Positions 52,967 through 59,698 of a stretch of DNA of 59,698 bases are shown piece by piece. The stretch is taken from assembly GCA_963169345.1 (NCBI GenBank), contig CAUJCT010000020.1:1-59698 (forward strand), written 5' to 3'. A program made the position numbers and the translations under genes. Below the pieces are notes generated by a model. The model was not told the origin of the DNA. It ran no database searches and worked only from the letters and a program-made list of their open reading frames with translations. The first letter of the stretch is position 1, and each line of letters opens with the position of its first letter. Source of the DNA: Bacteroidota bacterium (lineage in GTDB: Bacteria > Bacteroidota > Bacteroidia > NS11-12g > UBA955).

Positions 52967-53487
52967 TGGATTTAATTCATGAAAGCCTGTTAAAGGTGAA
53001 GGCCTTTGTCTTCGACGTGGATGGTGTCATGACAGATGGCTCAGTCATTGCAACAGAAGACGGTCATTTCTTAAGAAATTTCAATATCAAGGATGGTTAT
53101 GCTTTGCAACACGCTGTTAAAATGGGATACCCTATTGCCATTATATCCGGAGGCAATAGTTTAGGTGTTATAAAACGCTTTCAGGGTTTGGGTATTACCG
53201 ATGTCTATGTCGGTCAACAGCACAAGGAGGCTGCATTTATGGAATTTCTAGGCAAACACAATTTAAAAGCAGAAGAAATTTTATACATGGGAGATGACAT
53301 GCCAGATTATGAATTGATGCAAAAAGTTGGAGTAGCCTCTTGTCCTAACGATGCAGCCTTAGACATTCAACAAATCAGCGCCTACATTTCACCTAAAAAT
53401 GGTGGTCATGGTTGTGTGCGGGATATCCTCGAAAAAACGCTCAAACTGCAAAAGAAGTGGTGGTCGGAGCATACACATGTATGGTGA
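52966..53487 (+). CDS. kdsC: KDO-8-phosphate phosphatase
   Basis: HAD-fold phosphatase that makes KDO for lipopolysaccharide. 173 residues with the KdsC pattern: VKAFVFDVDGVMTDGS (Asp17, Asp19), IISGGNS, VYVGQQHKEAAF, LYMGDDMPDYELM and CPNDAALDI. The short cap-free tetramer type has this size. It sits with an SGNH hydrolase. Confidence 0.93.
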   Translation: MDLIHESLLKVKAFVFDVDGVMTDGSVIATEDGHFLRNFNIKDGYALQHAVKMGYPIAIISGGNSLGVIKRFQGLGITDVYVGQQHKEAAFMEFLGKHNLKAEEILYMGDDMPDYELMQKVGVASCPNDAALDIQQISAYISPKNGGHGCVRDILEKTLKLQKKWWSEHTHVW

Positions 53488-53498
53488 GGAGATGCATT

Positions 53499-53538
53499 GT
53501 TAAGTCGTTAATTTGTTAAGTCGTTAAGTCGTAGAGCT
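53499..53538 (+). repeat. 8-bp stop-codon minisatellite D
   Basis: GTTAAGTC, GTTAATTT, GTTAAGTC, GTTAAGTC, GTAGAGCT: five 8-bp units beginning 12 bases after the kdsC stop. Each holds TAA or TAG, again in all frames because of the 8-base step. The sequence is unrelated to minisatellite C. Confidence 0.8.
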
Positions 53539-53580
53539 TATCGACACTCTTTATACTAATCCGTATTCCAGTATCCGCGT

Positions 53581-53795
53581 ATTCCCGTTCGCGCTCGCGA
53601 ACCCTGCCGTGTCAATCCCGTACCTACGGGACCATTTTTCTGTGTGTTCAGCGTTTTCTGCCCCTGTTCTGCGTTCCACCTCCCCAAATTTCCTCTTCCG
53701 CGCCTTCCCGTTAGCGCAAGCAAACCAATCGCCGTGTCAAAGGCCGAACATTTTTCTGTGTGTTCAGCGTTTTCTGCCCCTGTTCTGCGTTCCAA
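53581..53795 (+). repeat. two copies of the ~100-bp A-family repeat (A1, A2)
   Basis: A1 (53581-53680) has hairpin GTTCGC GCTC GCGAAC, and A2 (53701-53795) has GTTAGC GCAA GCAAAC. Both continue with GCCGTGTCAA, then TTTTTCTGTGTGTTCAGCG and CTGTTCTGCGTTCC. A1 also carries the perfect CCCGTACCTACGGG. The stretch 53488-53904 holds no gene. Confidence 0.85.
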
Positions 53796-53851
53796 TAACG
53801 TAACCCATCCTAAAACCAACAACCACCCACGAAGCAAATTCCCCTCTCCCC

Positions 53852-53883
53852 TTTGTTTATCTACTCAAATTGACCTATTTTTG
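53852..53883 (+). promoter_or_regulatory. promoter of odhB (-33 TTTG and -7 box)
   Basis: TTTG at 53852-53855 lies 20 bases before TATTTTTG (53876-53883), the canonical Bacteroidota arrangement. The odhB ATG is 22 bases further on. Confidence 0.65.
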
Positions 53884-53904
53884 CGCTCAATTTAAAACAA
53901 CAGT

Positions 53905-55182
53905 ATGGCAATCGAGATAAAAGTTCCTAGTCCAGGCGAATCCATTAGCGAAGTCACCGTATCTAAATGGCTCAAACAAGTGGGCGATTATGTACAACTG
54001 GATGAACCTCTTGTAGAACTTGAAAGCGAAAAGGCTACTTTCGAAGTCAATGCCGAAGCAGCTGGCGTCATTACTAAACAACTTGCCAAAGAAGGAGACG
54101 AAATCAAAGTTGGCTCTATCATTGTCGAAATAGACGAAAAAGCAAAAGCTCCGGAAGGTGCTGCTGCTCCTAAAGCCGAAGCTAAAAAAGAAGCGGCTCC
54201 TGCTCCAGCAGCCAAAGCTGAAGCTAAAAAAGAAGAAAAACCTGCTGCTAAAACCGAAGCTCCTGCTGTTGATCTTAGCTCAGATGTTGCAATCGCTCCG
54301 CTGGCTAAAGAATTAATGATCGAATACGGTCTGAAACCTTCCCAGGTTAAAGGCAGTGGCCCTAACGGAAGAATCACTAAAACGGATGTACTCGAAGCCA
54401 TAGTTGCTTCAGGTGCCGGCAAAGGTGCTTCCAATAAATACAGCCCAAGTGGTGACAGAAATGTCAGAGTTGAAAAGATGAGCAATCTTCGTAAAACTGT
54501 GGCTAAACGTCTGGTTGCTGCTAAAAATGAAACCGCTATGTTGACCACCTTCAATGAAGTCAACATGAAGCCTATCATGGACCTCCGCAATAAATACAAA
54601 GCTGCTTTCCAGGAAAAACACGAAATCGGTTTGGGTTTCATGAGTTTCTTCACAAGAGCCTGCTGCATCGCGCTGCTAGACTGGCCTGCAGTAAACGCTT
54701 TCATTGATGGAGACAATATTCAGTACAATGATTACTGCGATATTTCAATTGCAGTTTCAGGACCAAGAGGTTTGGTAGTGCCTGTAATCCGCAATGCCGA
54801 AACACTGAGTCTTGCAGATATCGAAAAAGAAGTCAAACGTTTGGCTGTTAAAGCCCGCGAAAATAAATTGTCTCTCGAAGAAATGAGCGGTGGTACTTTC
54901 ACTATCACCAATGGTGGTGTATTCGGCAGTATGATGAGTACGCCAATTATTAACCCACCTCAATCAGCTATTCTCGGTATGCACAACATCGTTGAACGTC
55001 CGGTAGTTGAAAACGGTCAGATAGTGGTTCGCCCAATCATGTATGTGGCCCTGAGCTATGACCACCGCATCATCGACGGACGTGAAAGCGTTAGCTTCCT
55101 CGTTAGAGTTAAGAATCTACTCGAAAATCCTGAAATGCTGTTCGATGGCAGATTGCCTGAAGAACGTGTGTTAGGACTATAA
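53905..55182 (+). CDS. odhB: 2-oxoglutarate dehydrogenase E2 (succinyltransferase)
   Basis: The E2 core of the 2-oxoglutarate dehydrogenase complex moves succinyl groups from a lipoyl arm to CoA in the TCA cycle. The lipoyl domain (1-78) has Lys43 in ESEKATFEV. An Ala/Pro/Lys-rich linker (79-121), an E3-binding domain (about 124-166) and the catalytic domain follow, with His387 and Asp391 in HRIIDG. The length (425) is normal. E1 and E3 genes are not adjacent. Confidence 0.96.
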   Translation: MAIEIKVPSPGESISEVTVSKWLKQVGDYVQLDEPLVELESEKATFEVNAEAAGVITKQLAKEGDEIKVGSIIVEIDEKAKAPEGAAAPKAEAKKEAAPAPAAKAEAKKEEKPAAKTEAPAVDLSSDVAIAPLAKELMIEYGLKPSQVKGSGPNGRITKTDVLEAIVASGAGKGASNKYSPSGDRNVRVEKMSNLRKTVAKRLVAAKNETAMLTTFNEVNMKPIMDLRNKYKAAFQEKHEIGLGFMSFFTRACCIALLDWPAVNAFIDGDNIQYNDYCDISIAVSGPRGLVVPVIRNAETLSLADIEKEVKRLAVKARENKLSLEEMSGGTFTITNGGVFGSMMSTPIINPPQSAILGMHNIVERPVVENGQIVVRPIMYVALSYDHRIIDGRESVSFLVRVKNLLENPEMLFDGRLPEERVLGL

Positions 55183-55189
55183 TCTGCCT

Positions 55190-55765
55190 ATGCAGGACTA
55201 TTTTGCACACCCAAGCGCAGTCATCGACGAAGGCTGTACAATAGGCGCCGGCACTAAAATCTGGCATTTCTCTCATATCATGCCCAAATGCCGTATAGGC
55301 CTAAATTGCAATCTCGGTCAGAATGTAGTCGTTTCCCCTGATGTCGTTCTAGGTAACAATGTCAAAGTGCAAAACAATGTCTCAATTTATACCGGGGTAA
55401 TTTGCGAAGATGATGTTTTTCTGGGACCATCTATGGTTTTCACAAATGTGATCAATCCGCGCAGTGCTATTATCCGCAAAGACGAATACAAAACCACACT
55501 CGTAAAAAAAGGAGCAAGCATTGGTGCAAATGCTACTATTGTTTGTGGCAATGAAATTGGAGAATACGCTATGATAGGCGCTGGTGCTGTTGTGACTAAG
55601 AATGTACCGGCTTATGCATTGGTCATTGGCAATCCTTCACGCCAAACAGCCTGGGTTTCTGAATACGGACATAAACTGAAATTTGATGCAGATGGCATCG
55701 CTATATGCCCTGAAAGTGCACAAATTTATCAGTTAAACAACCAAATTGTAACAAGAATCAAATGA
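55190..55765 (+). CDS. left-handed beta-helix acetyltransferase (WbpD/WlbB-like)
   Basis: 191 residues with hexapeptide repeats ([66 protein letters not shown]). The [10 protein letters not shown] ending and WHFSH start match N-acetyltransferases of 3-amino-sugar nucleotides for O-antigen or glycan synthesis. The sugar is unknown. It starts seven bases after odhB and overlaps galE by four. Confidence 0.9.
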   Translation: MQDYFAHPSAVIDEGCTIGAGTKIWHFSHIMPKCRIGLNCNLGQNVVVSPDVVLGNNVKVQNNVSIYTGVICEDDVFLGPSMVFTNVINPRSAIIRKDEYKTTLVKKGASIGANATIVCGNEIGEYAMIGAGAVVTKNVPAYALVIGNPSRQTAWVSEYGHKLKFDADGIAICPESAQIYQLNNQIVTRIK

Positions 55766-56772
55766 AGAAAATACTCGTAACCGGAGGATTAGGTTATATA
55801 GGTGCTCACACAGTTGTTGAGCTGGTGAATCATGGCTACGAACCTGTTATTGTCGACGACCTTAGCAATACCAGTTTAAATGTACTGGATGGAATTCAGG
55901 CCATCACTGGTCAAGCAATAACATTCTATCAAAATGATGTACGCGACCTCAATGCCATAACTAAAATTCTTCGTGACAATCAAATTGAAGCTGTCATACA
56001 TTTTGCCGCTTTCAAAGCAGTAGGCGAATCTGTTCAGCAACCTCTTAAATACTACGACAACAACATTGGTGGTCTTGTTAACCTTCTTAAGGCCATGCAG
56101 ACAACACAGGTTAAAAACATTGTGTTCAGTTCATCCTGCACTGTTTATGGCGAACCGGATGTTTCACCTGTAAATGAATCATCTCCTATTAAAAAAGCCA
56201 ATTCACCTTATGGCAATACCAAACAAATTGGCGAAGAAATTTTAGCCGATTGCCAGTTTTTAAATACTGTTGCTCTCCGGTATTTCAATCCAATTGGTGC
56301 CCACAAAAGTGCTTTAATTGGAGAACTGCCATTGGGTGTTCCAAATAATCTCGTTCCATATATCACACAGACAGCAGCAGGCATCAGAGAAAAACTGACT
56401 GTTTTTGGTCAAGACTACAACACCAAAGATGGCACTTGTGTGCGCGATTATATCCATGTAACAGATTTGGCTATAGCACACGTCAAGTCACTTGACTATA
56501 TCAAAAATCACCCTGACAACAAATTCGAGGTCTATAACATTGGTACAGGCAATGGTATGACTGTACTCGAAATCCTCCAGGCCTTCGAACAAGTCAATGA
56601 TTTAAAACTCAATTACAGCATTGGTCCACGCAGAGCAGGCGATGTAGAAAAAGTATGGGCTGATGCCTCTAAAGCAAAAAATATTTTGGGCTGGACTGCC
56701 CAGTTAGACCTCAATGAAATGGTCAGATCCGCCTGGGCCTGGCAACAAAACTTACCAAAAAATGCAATCTGA
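55762..56772 (+). CDS. galE: UDP-glucose 4-epimerase
   Basis: Short-chain dehydrogenase-like epimerase interconverting UDP-glucose and UDP-galactose (or the N-acetyl forms). NAD motif [42 protein letters not shown] and the catalytic pair in [11 protein letters not shown] are present. The 336-residue length is normal. It overlaps the acetyltransferase start region by four bases and the aminotransferase by 11. Confidence 0.95.
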   Translation: MKKILVTGGLGYIGAHTVVELVNHGYEPVIVDDLSNTSLNVLDGIQAITGQAITFYQNDVRDLNAITKILRDNQIEAVIHFAAFKAVGESVQQPLKYYDNNIGGLVNLLKAMQTTQVKNIVFSSSCTVYGEPDVSPVNESSPIKKANSPYGNTKQIGEEILADCQFLNTVALRYFNPIGAHKSALIGELPLGVPNNLVPYITQTAAGIREKLTVFGQDYNTKDGTCVRDYIHVTDLAIAHVKSLDYIKNHPDNKFEVYNIGTGNGMTVLEILQAFEQVNDLKLNYSIGPRRAGDVEKVWADASKAKNILGWTAQLDLNEMVRSAWAWQQNLPKNAI

Positions 56773-58039
56773 ATTCACCAACAAAAGACTCTCTACTCTG
56801 GCCGAAACACTCATTCCTTCAGAGATCATCAAATTAGGAAATGAAATCAGCGAAAGAGTCAGACAAGGACAAAAAATCTTCAATTTTACCATTGGCGATT
56901 TCGATCCGCAAATCTTTCCTATTCCACAAGTTTTGGAAGATGAAATCATTAAGGCATACAAAGCGCACAGAACGAACTACCCTCCGGCAAATGGTATGGC
57001 CGAATTGCGCAATGCTGTGTCTGCATTTATAAAAGACCGACTCGAACTCGATTACAGTCCGAATAACATTTTAATATCCGGTGGTGGTCGTCCCTTGATT
57101 TACGCGGCCTACAGAACTATTTGCGACAAAGGAGATAAAATCATTTATCCGGTACCTTCCTGGAACAACAACCACTACACACATTTTGTAGAAGGCGAAC
57201 ATATTTGCATTGAAACAAAAGCAGAAAACAATTTTCTTCCTACAGCTGAAGAACTGATTCCACAGTTTTCAGATGCGACTTTACTGGCGCTTTGCTCTCC
57301 TCTGAATCCAACCGGGACTTTGTTTGCAAAAGACCAGCTCGATGCAATTTGCAAAGCTGTTGTTGAAGAAAACGAGAAACGCAAAGGCCGTAAAAAGCCG
57401 TTGTTTATTTTATACGACCATATATACTGGACCCTCACCTATGGCGAAAACCATTACAATCCAGTCAGCTTATATCCAGAACTCAAAGACTATACCCTCT
57501 TCATTGATGGCATCAGTAAATCTTTCAGCGCCACTGGTGTGAGAGTTGGTTGGGCCATGGGACCATCAGACATCATCGATAAAATGAAAGGCATCTTAGG
57601 TCATATTGGTGCCTGGAGTCCAATGGCTGAGCAGATAGCCACTGCAGCATTTCTGAACAACAGAGAAGCAGTCGATGAACATTTAAGCAGTTTGGGCAAA
57701 GCCTTGCACACACGATTGCACAACATCTACCAAGGATTCATGAGATTGAAGCAAGCCGGTTATCCGGTAGACGCCATAGAGCCAAAAGCATCGATGTATC
57801 TCACCATACGTTTTAAACTAAAAGGTCTGCGCACAGCAGATGGCAAGATATTAGACAGCACTGAAGACATGACAGCCTATCTGTTAGACAAGGCATCATT
57901 AGCCATAGTACCCTTTGCAGCATTCGGAGCCGACAAAACCAGCGAGTGGTACCGCCTCAGCGTAGGCACCTGCAAAGTCGAAGAAATAGAAGGGATGCTT
58001 GAAGGTTTAGAAAAAGCTTTGAAAGAATTGAAAAGCTGA
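56762..58039 (+). CDS. PLP-dependent aminotransferase, class I/II
   Basis: About 425 residues from [20 protein letters not shown]; the upstream 16 residues read through galE in another frame. GDFDPQIFPIP, NPTGTLF, LYDHIYWTLTYG and the PLP Lys in DGISKSFSATGVRVGW place it in the class I fold. The substrate (aromatic, aspartate or keto acid) is unclear. It is probably co-transcribed with galE. The TGA stop is formed within the first GCTGA of the following repeat. Confidence 0.92.
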   Translation: MQSEFTNKRLSTLAETLIPSEIIKLGNEISERVRQGQKIFNFTIGDFDPQIFPIPQVLEDEIIKAYKAHRTNYPPANGMAELRNAVSAFIKDRLELDYSPNNILISGGGRPLIYAAYRTICDKGDKIIYPVPSWNNNHYTHFVEGEHICIETKAENNFLPTAEELIPQFSDATLLALCSPLNPTGTLFAKDQLDAICKAVVEENEKRKGRKKPLFILYDHIYWTLTYGENHYNPVSLYPELKDYTLFIDGISKSFSATGVRVGWAMGPSDIIDKMKGILGHIGAWSPMAEQIATAAFLNNREAVDEHLSSLGKALHTRLHNIYQGFMRLKQAGYPVDAIEPKASMYLTIRFKLKGLRTADGKILDSTEDMTAYLLDKASLAIVPFAAFGADKTSEWYRLSVGTCKVEEIEGMLEGLEKALKELKS

Positions 58040-58086
58040 CGCTGCGCTGCTAAAAAGCTAAACGCTGCGCTGCTGAATTGTTTCGC
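58028..58086 (+). repeat. 8-bp-type minisatellite C2, degenerate
   Basis: AAAAGCTGACGCTGCGCTGC, then GCTAAAAA GCTAAACG and GCTGAATTGTTTCGC. It overlaps the aminotransferase stop: the TGA is part of the first unit. It shares the right flank with C1 and the left part (AAAAGCTGACGCT) with the reverse of C4. Confidence 0.7.
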
Positions 58087-58099
58087 ACCCAACTTCCGT

Positions 58100-58192
58100 G
58101 CCTTCCGGTTTGCGCCAGCAAACCTTGGCCATGTCAAGGGCCTCATCCCTTTCTGCGTTTTCTGTGTTTTCTATCTTTGTTCTGCGATCTAC
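58100..58192 (+). repeat. A-family repeat A3
   Basis: Hairpin GGTTTGC GCCA GCAAACC, then GCCATGTCAAGG and several TTCTGCG-type words to TTGTTCTGCGATCTACC. Confidence 0.75.
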
Positions 58193-58382
58193 CTCCTCTT
58201 AACTTAACAGTTTCGTTCTTTTTAACGCAGAACTGCACAGAATAATAATATTAAGATAAATTTGGTTTCAGGAAATCTATATGATCTGATTCCAAAATAT
58301 TGAGCGAACTATCCGCCTTAAGCGGAGGGATTTCACAGATAGCTTACGGAAAACTCTAAGTAATCATTACCAGGGAGCTCTA
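58191..58382 (+). repeat. B-family repeat, copy 1
   Basis: About 190 bp shared with 59383-59572: TTTCGTT..TTTAACGCAGA, ATGATCTGATTCC, ACTATCCGCC then TTAAGCGGAGGGATT, GGAAAACTCTAAG, TACCAGGGAGCT. It contains the hairpin TCCGCCTTAAGCGGA. Confidence 0.8.
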
Positions 58383-58459
58383 TCTAAATAATTATCCAAT
58401 AGAATGCATCCCGTATTATACGAGACGGGACAAGGGTTTCATTCCACAATCTCTTCTAC

Positions 58460-58500
58460 CGCGACACAATTCAGCTTTTCAGCCTTTAAGCTTTTCTCCC
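58460..58500 (-). repeat. 8-bp minisatellite C3, reversed
   Basis: On the minus strand: GCTTAAAG GCTGAAAA GCTGAATT then GTGTCGCGGTAGAAG, three units in the same phase and with the same right flank as C1 (GCTGAATTGT(T/G)TCGCGGTA). Confidence 0.75.
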
Positions 58501-58720
58501 ATCTGCGAATTCCCGTTTGCGCAAGCAAACCATTGGCCGTGTCAATCCCGTAGGTACGGGACTATTTCTGCGTGTTCAGCGTGTTCTTCCCTTGTTCTGC
58601 GATCTACTAACGCAAACTCCATCTGCGAATTCCCGTTTGCGCAAGCAAACCTTAGCCGTGTCAAATAAAAAAATCATTTCTGCGTGTTCAGCGTGTTCTT
58701 TCCTCGTTCTGTGTTCTACA
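58501..58720 (+). repeat. tandem A-family repeats A4 and A5
   Basis: Both begin ATCTGCGAATTCCCGTTTGC with the hairpin GTTTGC GCAA GCAAAC, contain GCCGTGTCAA, and finish with CTGCGTGTTCAGCGTGTTCT. A4 (58501-58608) carries CCCGTAGGTACGGG, like A1; A5 (58621-58720) lacks it. Confidence 0.85.
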
Positions 58721-58743
58721 TGCCCTCACCCCCCCTTTCCACT

Positions 58744-58795
58744 ACGACACAATTCAGCAATTCAGCCATTTAGGCAGCGAAGCGTCAGCTTTTTT
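58744..58795 (-). repeat. 8-bp minisatellite C4, reversed and mixed
   Basis: On the minus strand: AAAAGCTGACGCTTCGCTGC, a short degenerate part, GCTGAATT GCTGAATT GTGTCGTAG. It abuts the -7 box of the last gene. Confidence 0.7.
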
Positions 58796-58798
58796 CCC

Positions 58799-58806
58799 TA
58801 TCTTTG
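58799..58806 (+). promoter_or_regulatory. -7 promoter box of the last lipoprotein gene
   Basis: TATCTTTG, 18 bases before the ATG at 58825. Confidence 0.6.
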
Positions 58807-58824
58807 TACAACTTACACATAATC

Positions 58825-59352
58825 ATGAAATACCTACTCCCAATACTCCTGCTAATCCCTTTCTTCAGTTGCAAGAAAGTCGACAAACTCACCCAATTCA
58901 AGATGGAGTACAACGAAATTGTTGTCATCCCATCATCCACTGGCGTTAACCTCCCCTTCAATCTCTTAACCCCAGACATTCCCTCCAATTCACAATCGAC
59001 ATTCGAGGGCAACAACACCCGCAGCGACCTTGTAGAATCCATTAAACTTACCAAAATGGACATGACCATACAATCACCCTCCAATGGCAAGTTCGGCTTC
59101 TTAAAATCAGTAGAAATATACATCTCAGCACAAGGCTTACCAGAAGAGAAAATCGCCTGGAAGAACAACATCCCTTCAGACATAGGCAACTACTTAGAGC
59201 TCGAGACCTCAGGTGCCGACTTAAAAGAGTACATCAAAAAAGACAAATACACTTTACGGCTCAGCACTGTAACCGACGAAATTCTCACCAGCGACCATCA
59301 AATCAATGTACATTCCATTTTCACTGTCGATGCAAAAGTTTTAGGACAGTAG
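58825..59352 (+). CDS. lipoprotein of unknown function
   Basis: 175 residues from MKYLLPILLLIPFFSCKKVDKL; the Cys at 16 in FFSCKK is the lipobox Cys. The mature part is beta-rich (MEYNEIVVIPSS, LKEYIKKDKYTLRLSTV, NVHSIFTVDAKVLGQ) without Cys or a named domain. The gene lies between the two B-family repeats and may be carried along with them. The seven residues upstream of the chosen ATG are discarded because the -7 box overlaps them. Confidence 0.78.
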   Translation: MKYLLPILLLIPFFSCKKVDKLTQFKMEYNEIVVIPSSTGVNLPFNLLTPDIPSNSQSTFEGNNTRSDLVESIKLTKMDMTIQSPSNGKFGFLKSVEIYISAQGLPEEKIAWKNNIPSDIGNYLELETSGADLKEYIKKDKYTLRLSTVTDEILTSDHQINVHSIFTVDAKVLGQ

Positions 59353-59382
59353 AATACCCCATTTTACCAAGCTCCTTTTACC

Positions 59383-59572
59383 CTACTCGTCGATTTAACA
59401 GTTTCGTTATTTTAACGCAGATAGCGCAGAATAAATGGCTTCTGGATAACTATGACTTTCTATTAATTTTATGATCTGATTCCTAAATGATGAGCCAACT
59501 ATCCGCCTTAAGCGGAGGGATTATCGCTGATAGTTTTCGGAAAACTCTAAGATACCAATACCAGGGAGCTTC
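59383..59572 (+). repeat. B-family repeat, copy 2
   Basis: Shares TTTAACAGTTTCGTT, TTTTAACGCAGA, TATGATCTGATTCC and TATCCGCCTTAAGCGGAGGG with 58191-58382, same orientation. Confidence 0.8.
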
Positions 59573-59618
59573 ACCAATTATTCTCATTCCAAAAGAACAC
59601 AGACTTTAATCCCCAATC

Positions 59619-59698
59619 CATCTGTGAATTCCGTTCGCGCTCGCGAACCTCTGCCGTGTCAAATACCTCACAATTTTCTGCGTGTTCTGTGTTTTCTA
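59619..59698 (+). repeat. A-family repeat A6, cut by the window end
   Basis: ATCTGTGAATTCCGTTCGC with hairpin GTTCGC GCTC GCGAAC, as in A1, then CTGCCGTGTCAAATA and TTTCTGCGTGTTCTG. Confidence 0.8.

Noticed and set aside
53988..54716. Long minus-strand frame opposite odhB (242 codons)
   Set aside because: It is the antisense of the Ala/Lys-rich E2 gene; its composition (Ser, Ala, Leu runs) is a shadow of odhB codons, and no motif is present.
53581..58720. CRISPR array
   Set aside because: Repeats are ~100 bp, unevenly spaced and diverged, with no constant spacer length and no cas genes.

Overview
This window is a chromosomal segment of a low-GC member of the Bacteroidota, probably an uncultured Chitinophagales/Saprospirales-like lineage. 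The phylum call rests on three things seen directly: proteins with type IX secretion (T9SS) C-terminal signals plus a PorP/SprF protein, an IPExxxVDY-type gene joined to pyruvate kinase, and many copies of the Bacteroidota -7 promoter box (TAnnTTTG) in front of genes. The lower-rank placement is a guess.

Layout. 0.3-5.3 kb (minus): enolase, carA, a NarL-type response regulator, a short membrane histidine kinase, a multi-pass membrane protein and a small conserved protein. 5.5-8.4 kb (plus): rlmN, era and a YkuK-type RNase H-like gene. 8.5-12.7 kb (minus): a tightly coupled DUF2130 - mnmH - DUF4377/META - selD operon, the selenium branch that makes 2-selenouridine in tRNA. 12.9-19.4 kb: small soluble, secreted and membrane proteins, including a DUF4349 lipoprotein, a methyltransferase, a Crp-like regulator and an alpha/beta hydrolase. 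19.4-20.9 kb: tRNA-Arg(CCG), a GIY-YIG nuclease gene in a thicket of palindromes, and a truncated second copy of that gene. 20.9-25.4 kb: a lipoprotein, a cupin, a VanZ-like membrane protein, four GNAT acetyltransferases and a YidB-like protein. 25.6-28.0 kb: frr, tatA, gatA. 28.2-39.0 kb: two ~1220-residue T9SS type-B surface proteins flank a minus-strand operon (ferredoxin, NlpC/P60, YkgJ-like, an ACMSD decarboxylase, a SpoU methyltransferase). 39.6-43.4 kb: GT9 glycosyltransferase, IPExxxVDY-like gene, pyk, L,D-transpeptidase. 43.7-51.6 kb: a LytS/LytTR two-component operon, a possible small transcription unit behind it, PorP/SprF, an ALDH7 dehydrogenase and an orphan LytTR protein whose phospho-acceptor Asp is Glu. 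51.9-59.4 kb: SGNH hydrolase, kdsC, odhB, sugar acetyltransferase, galE, aminotransferase and a lipoprotein.

The most unusual material is non-coding. (1) Minisatellites with an exact 8-nt period, each unit carrying a stop codon, sit directly behind stop codons; the 8-nt period puts stops in all three frames. (2) A family of ~100-bp repeats has a hairpin whose two arms change together (GTTTGC/GCAAAC versus GTTCGC/GCGAAC). (3) A 44-bp REP-like hairpin lies next to a GIY-YIG gene and next to its truncated paralogue. (4) A ~50-bp near-palindrome, four copies, lies upstream of genes and points toward them. (5) Repeats resembling LytTR sites precede a 29-codon ORF with its own terminator.

Many -7 boxes lie only 5-8 nt before the start codon, predicting leaderless or nearly leaderless mRNAs. 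They also move several start codons downstream of the longest reading frame (rlmN, the IPExxxVDY gene, the SGNH hydrolase, the 39-kb adhesin, the YidB-like gene, the last lipoprotein).
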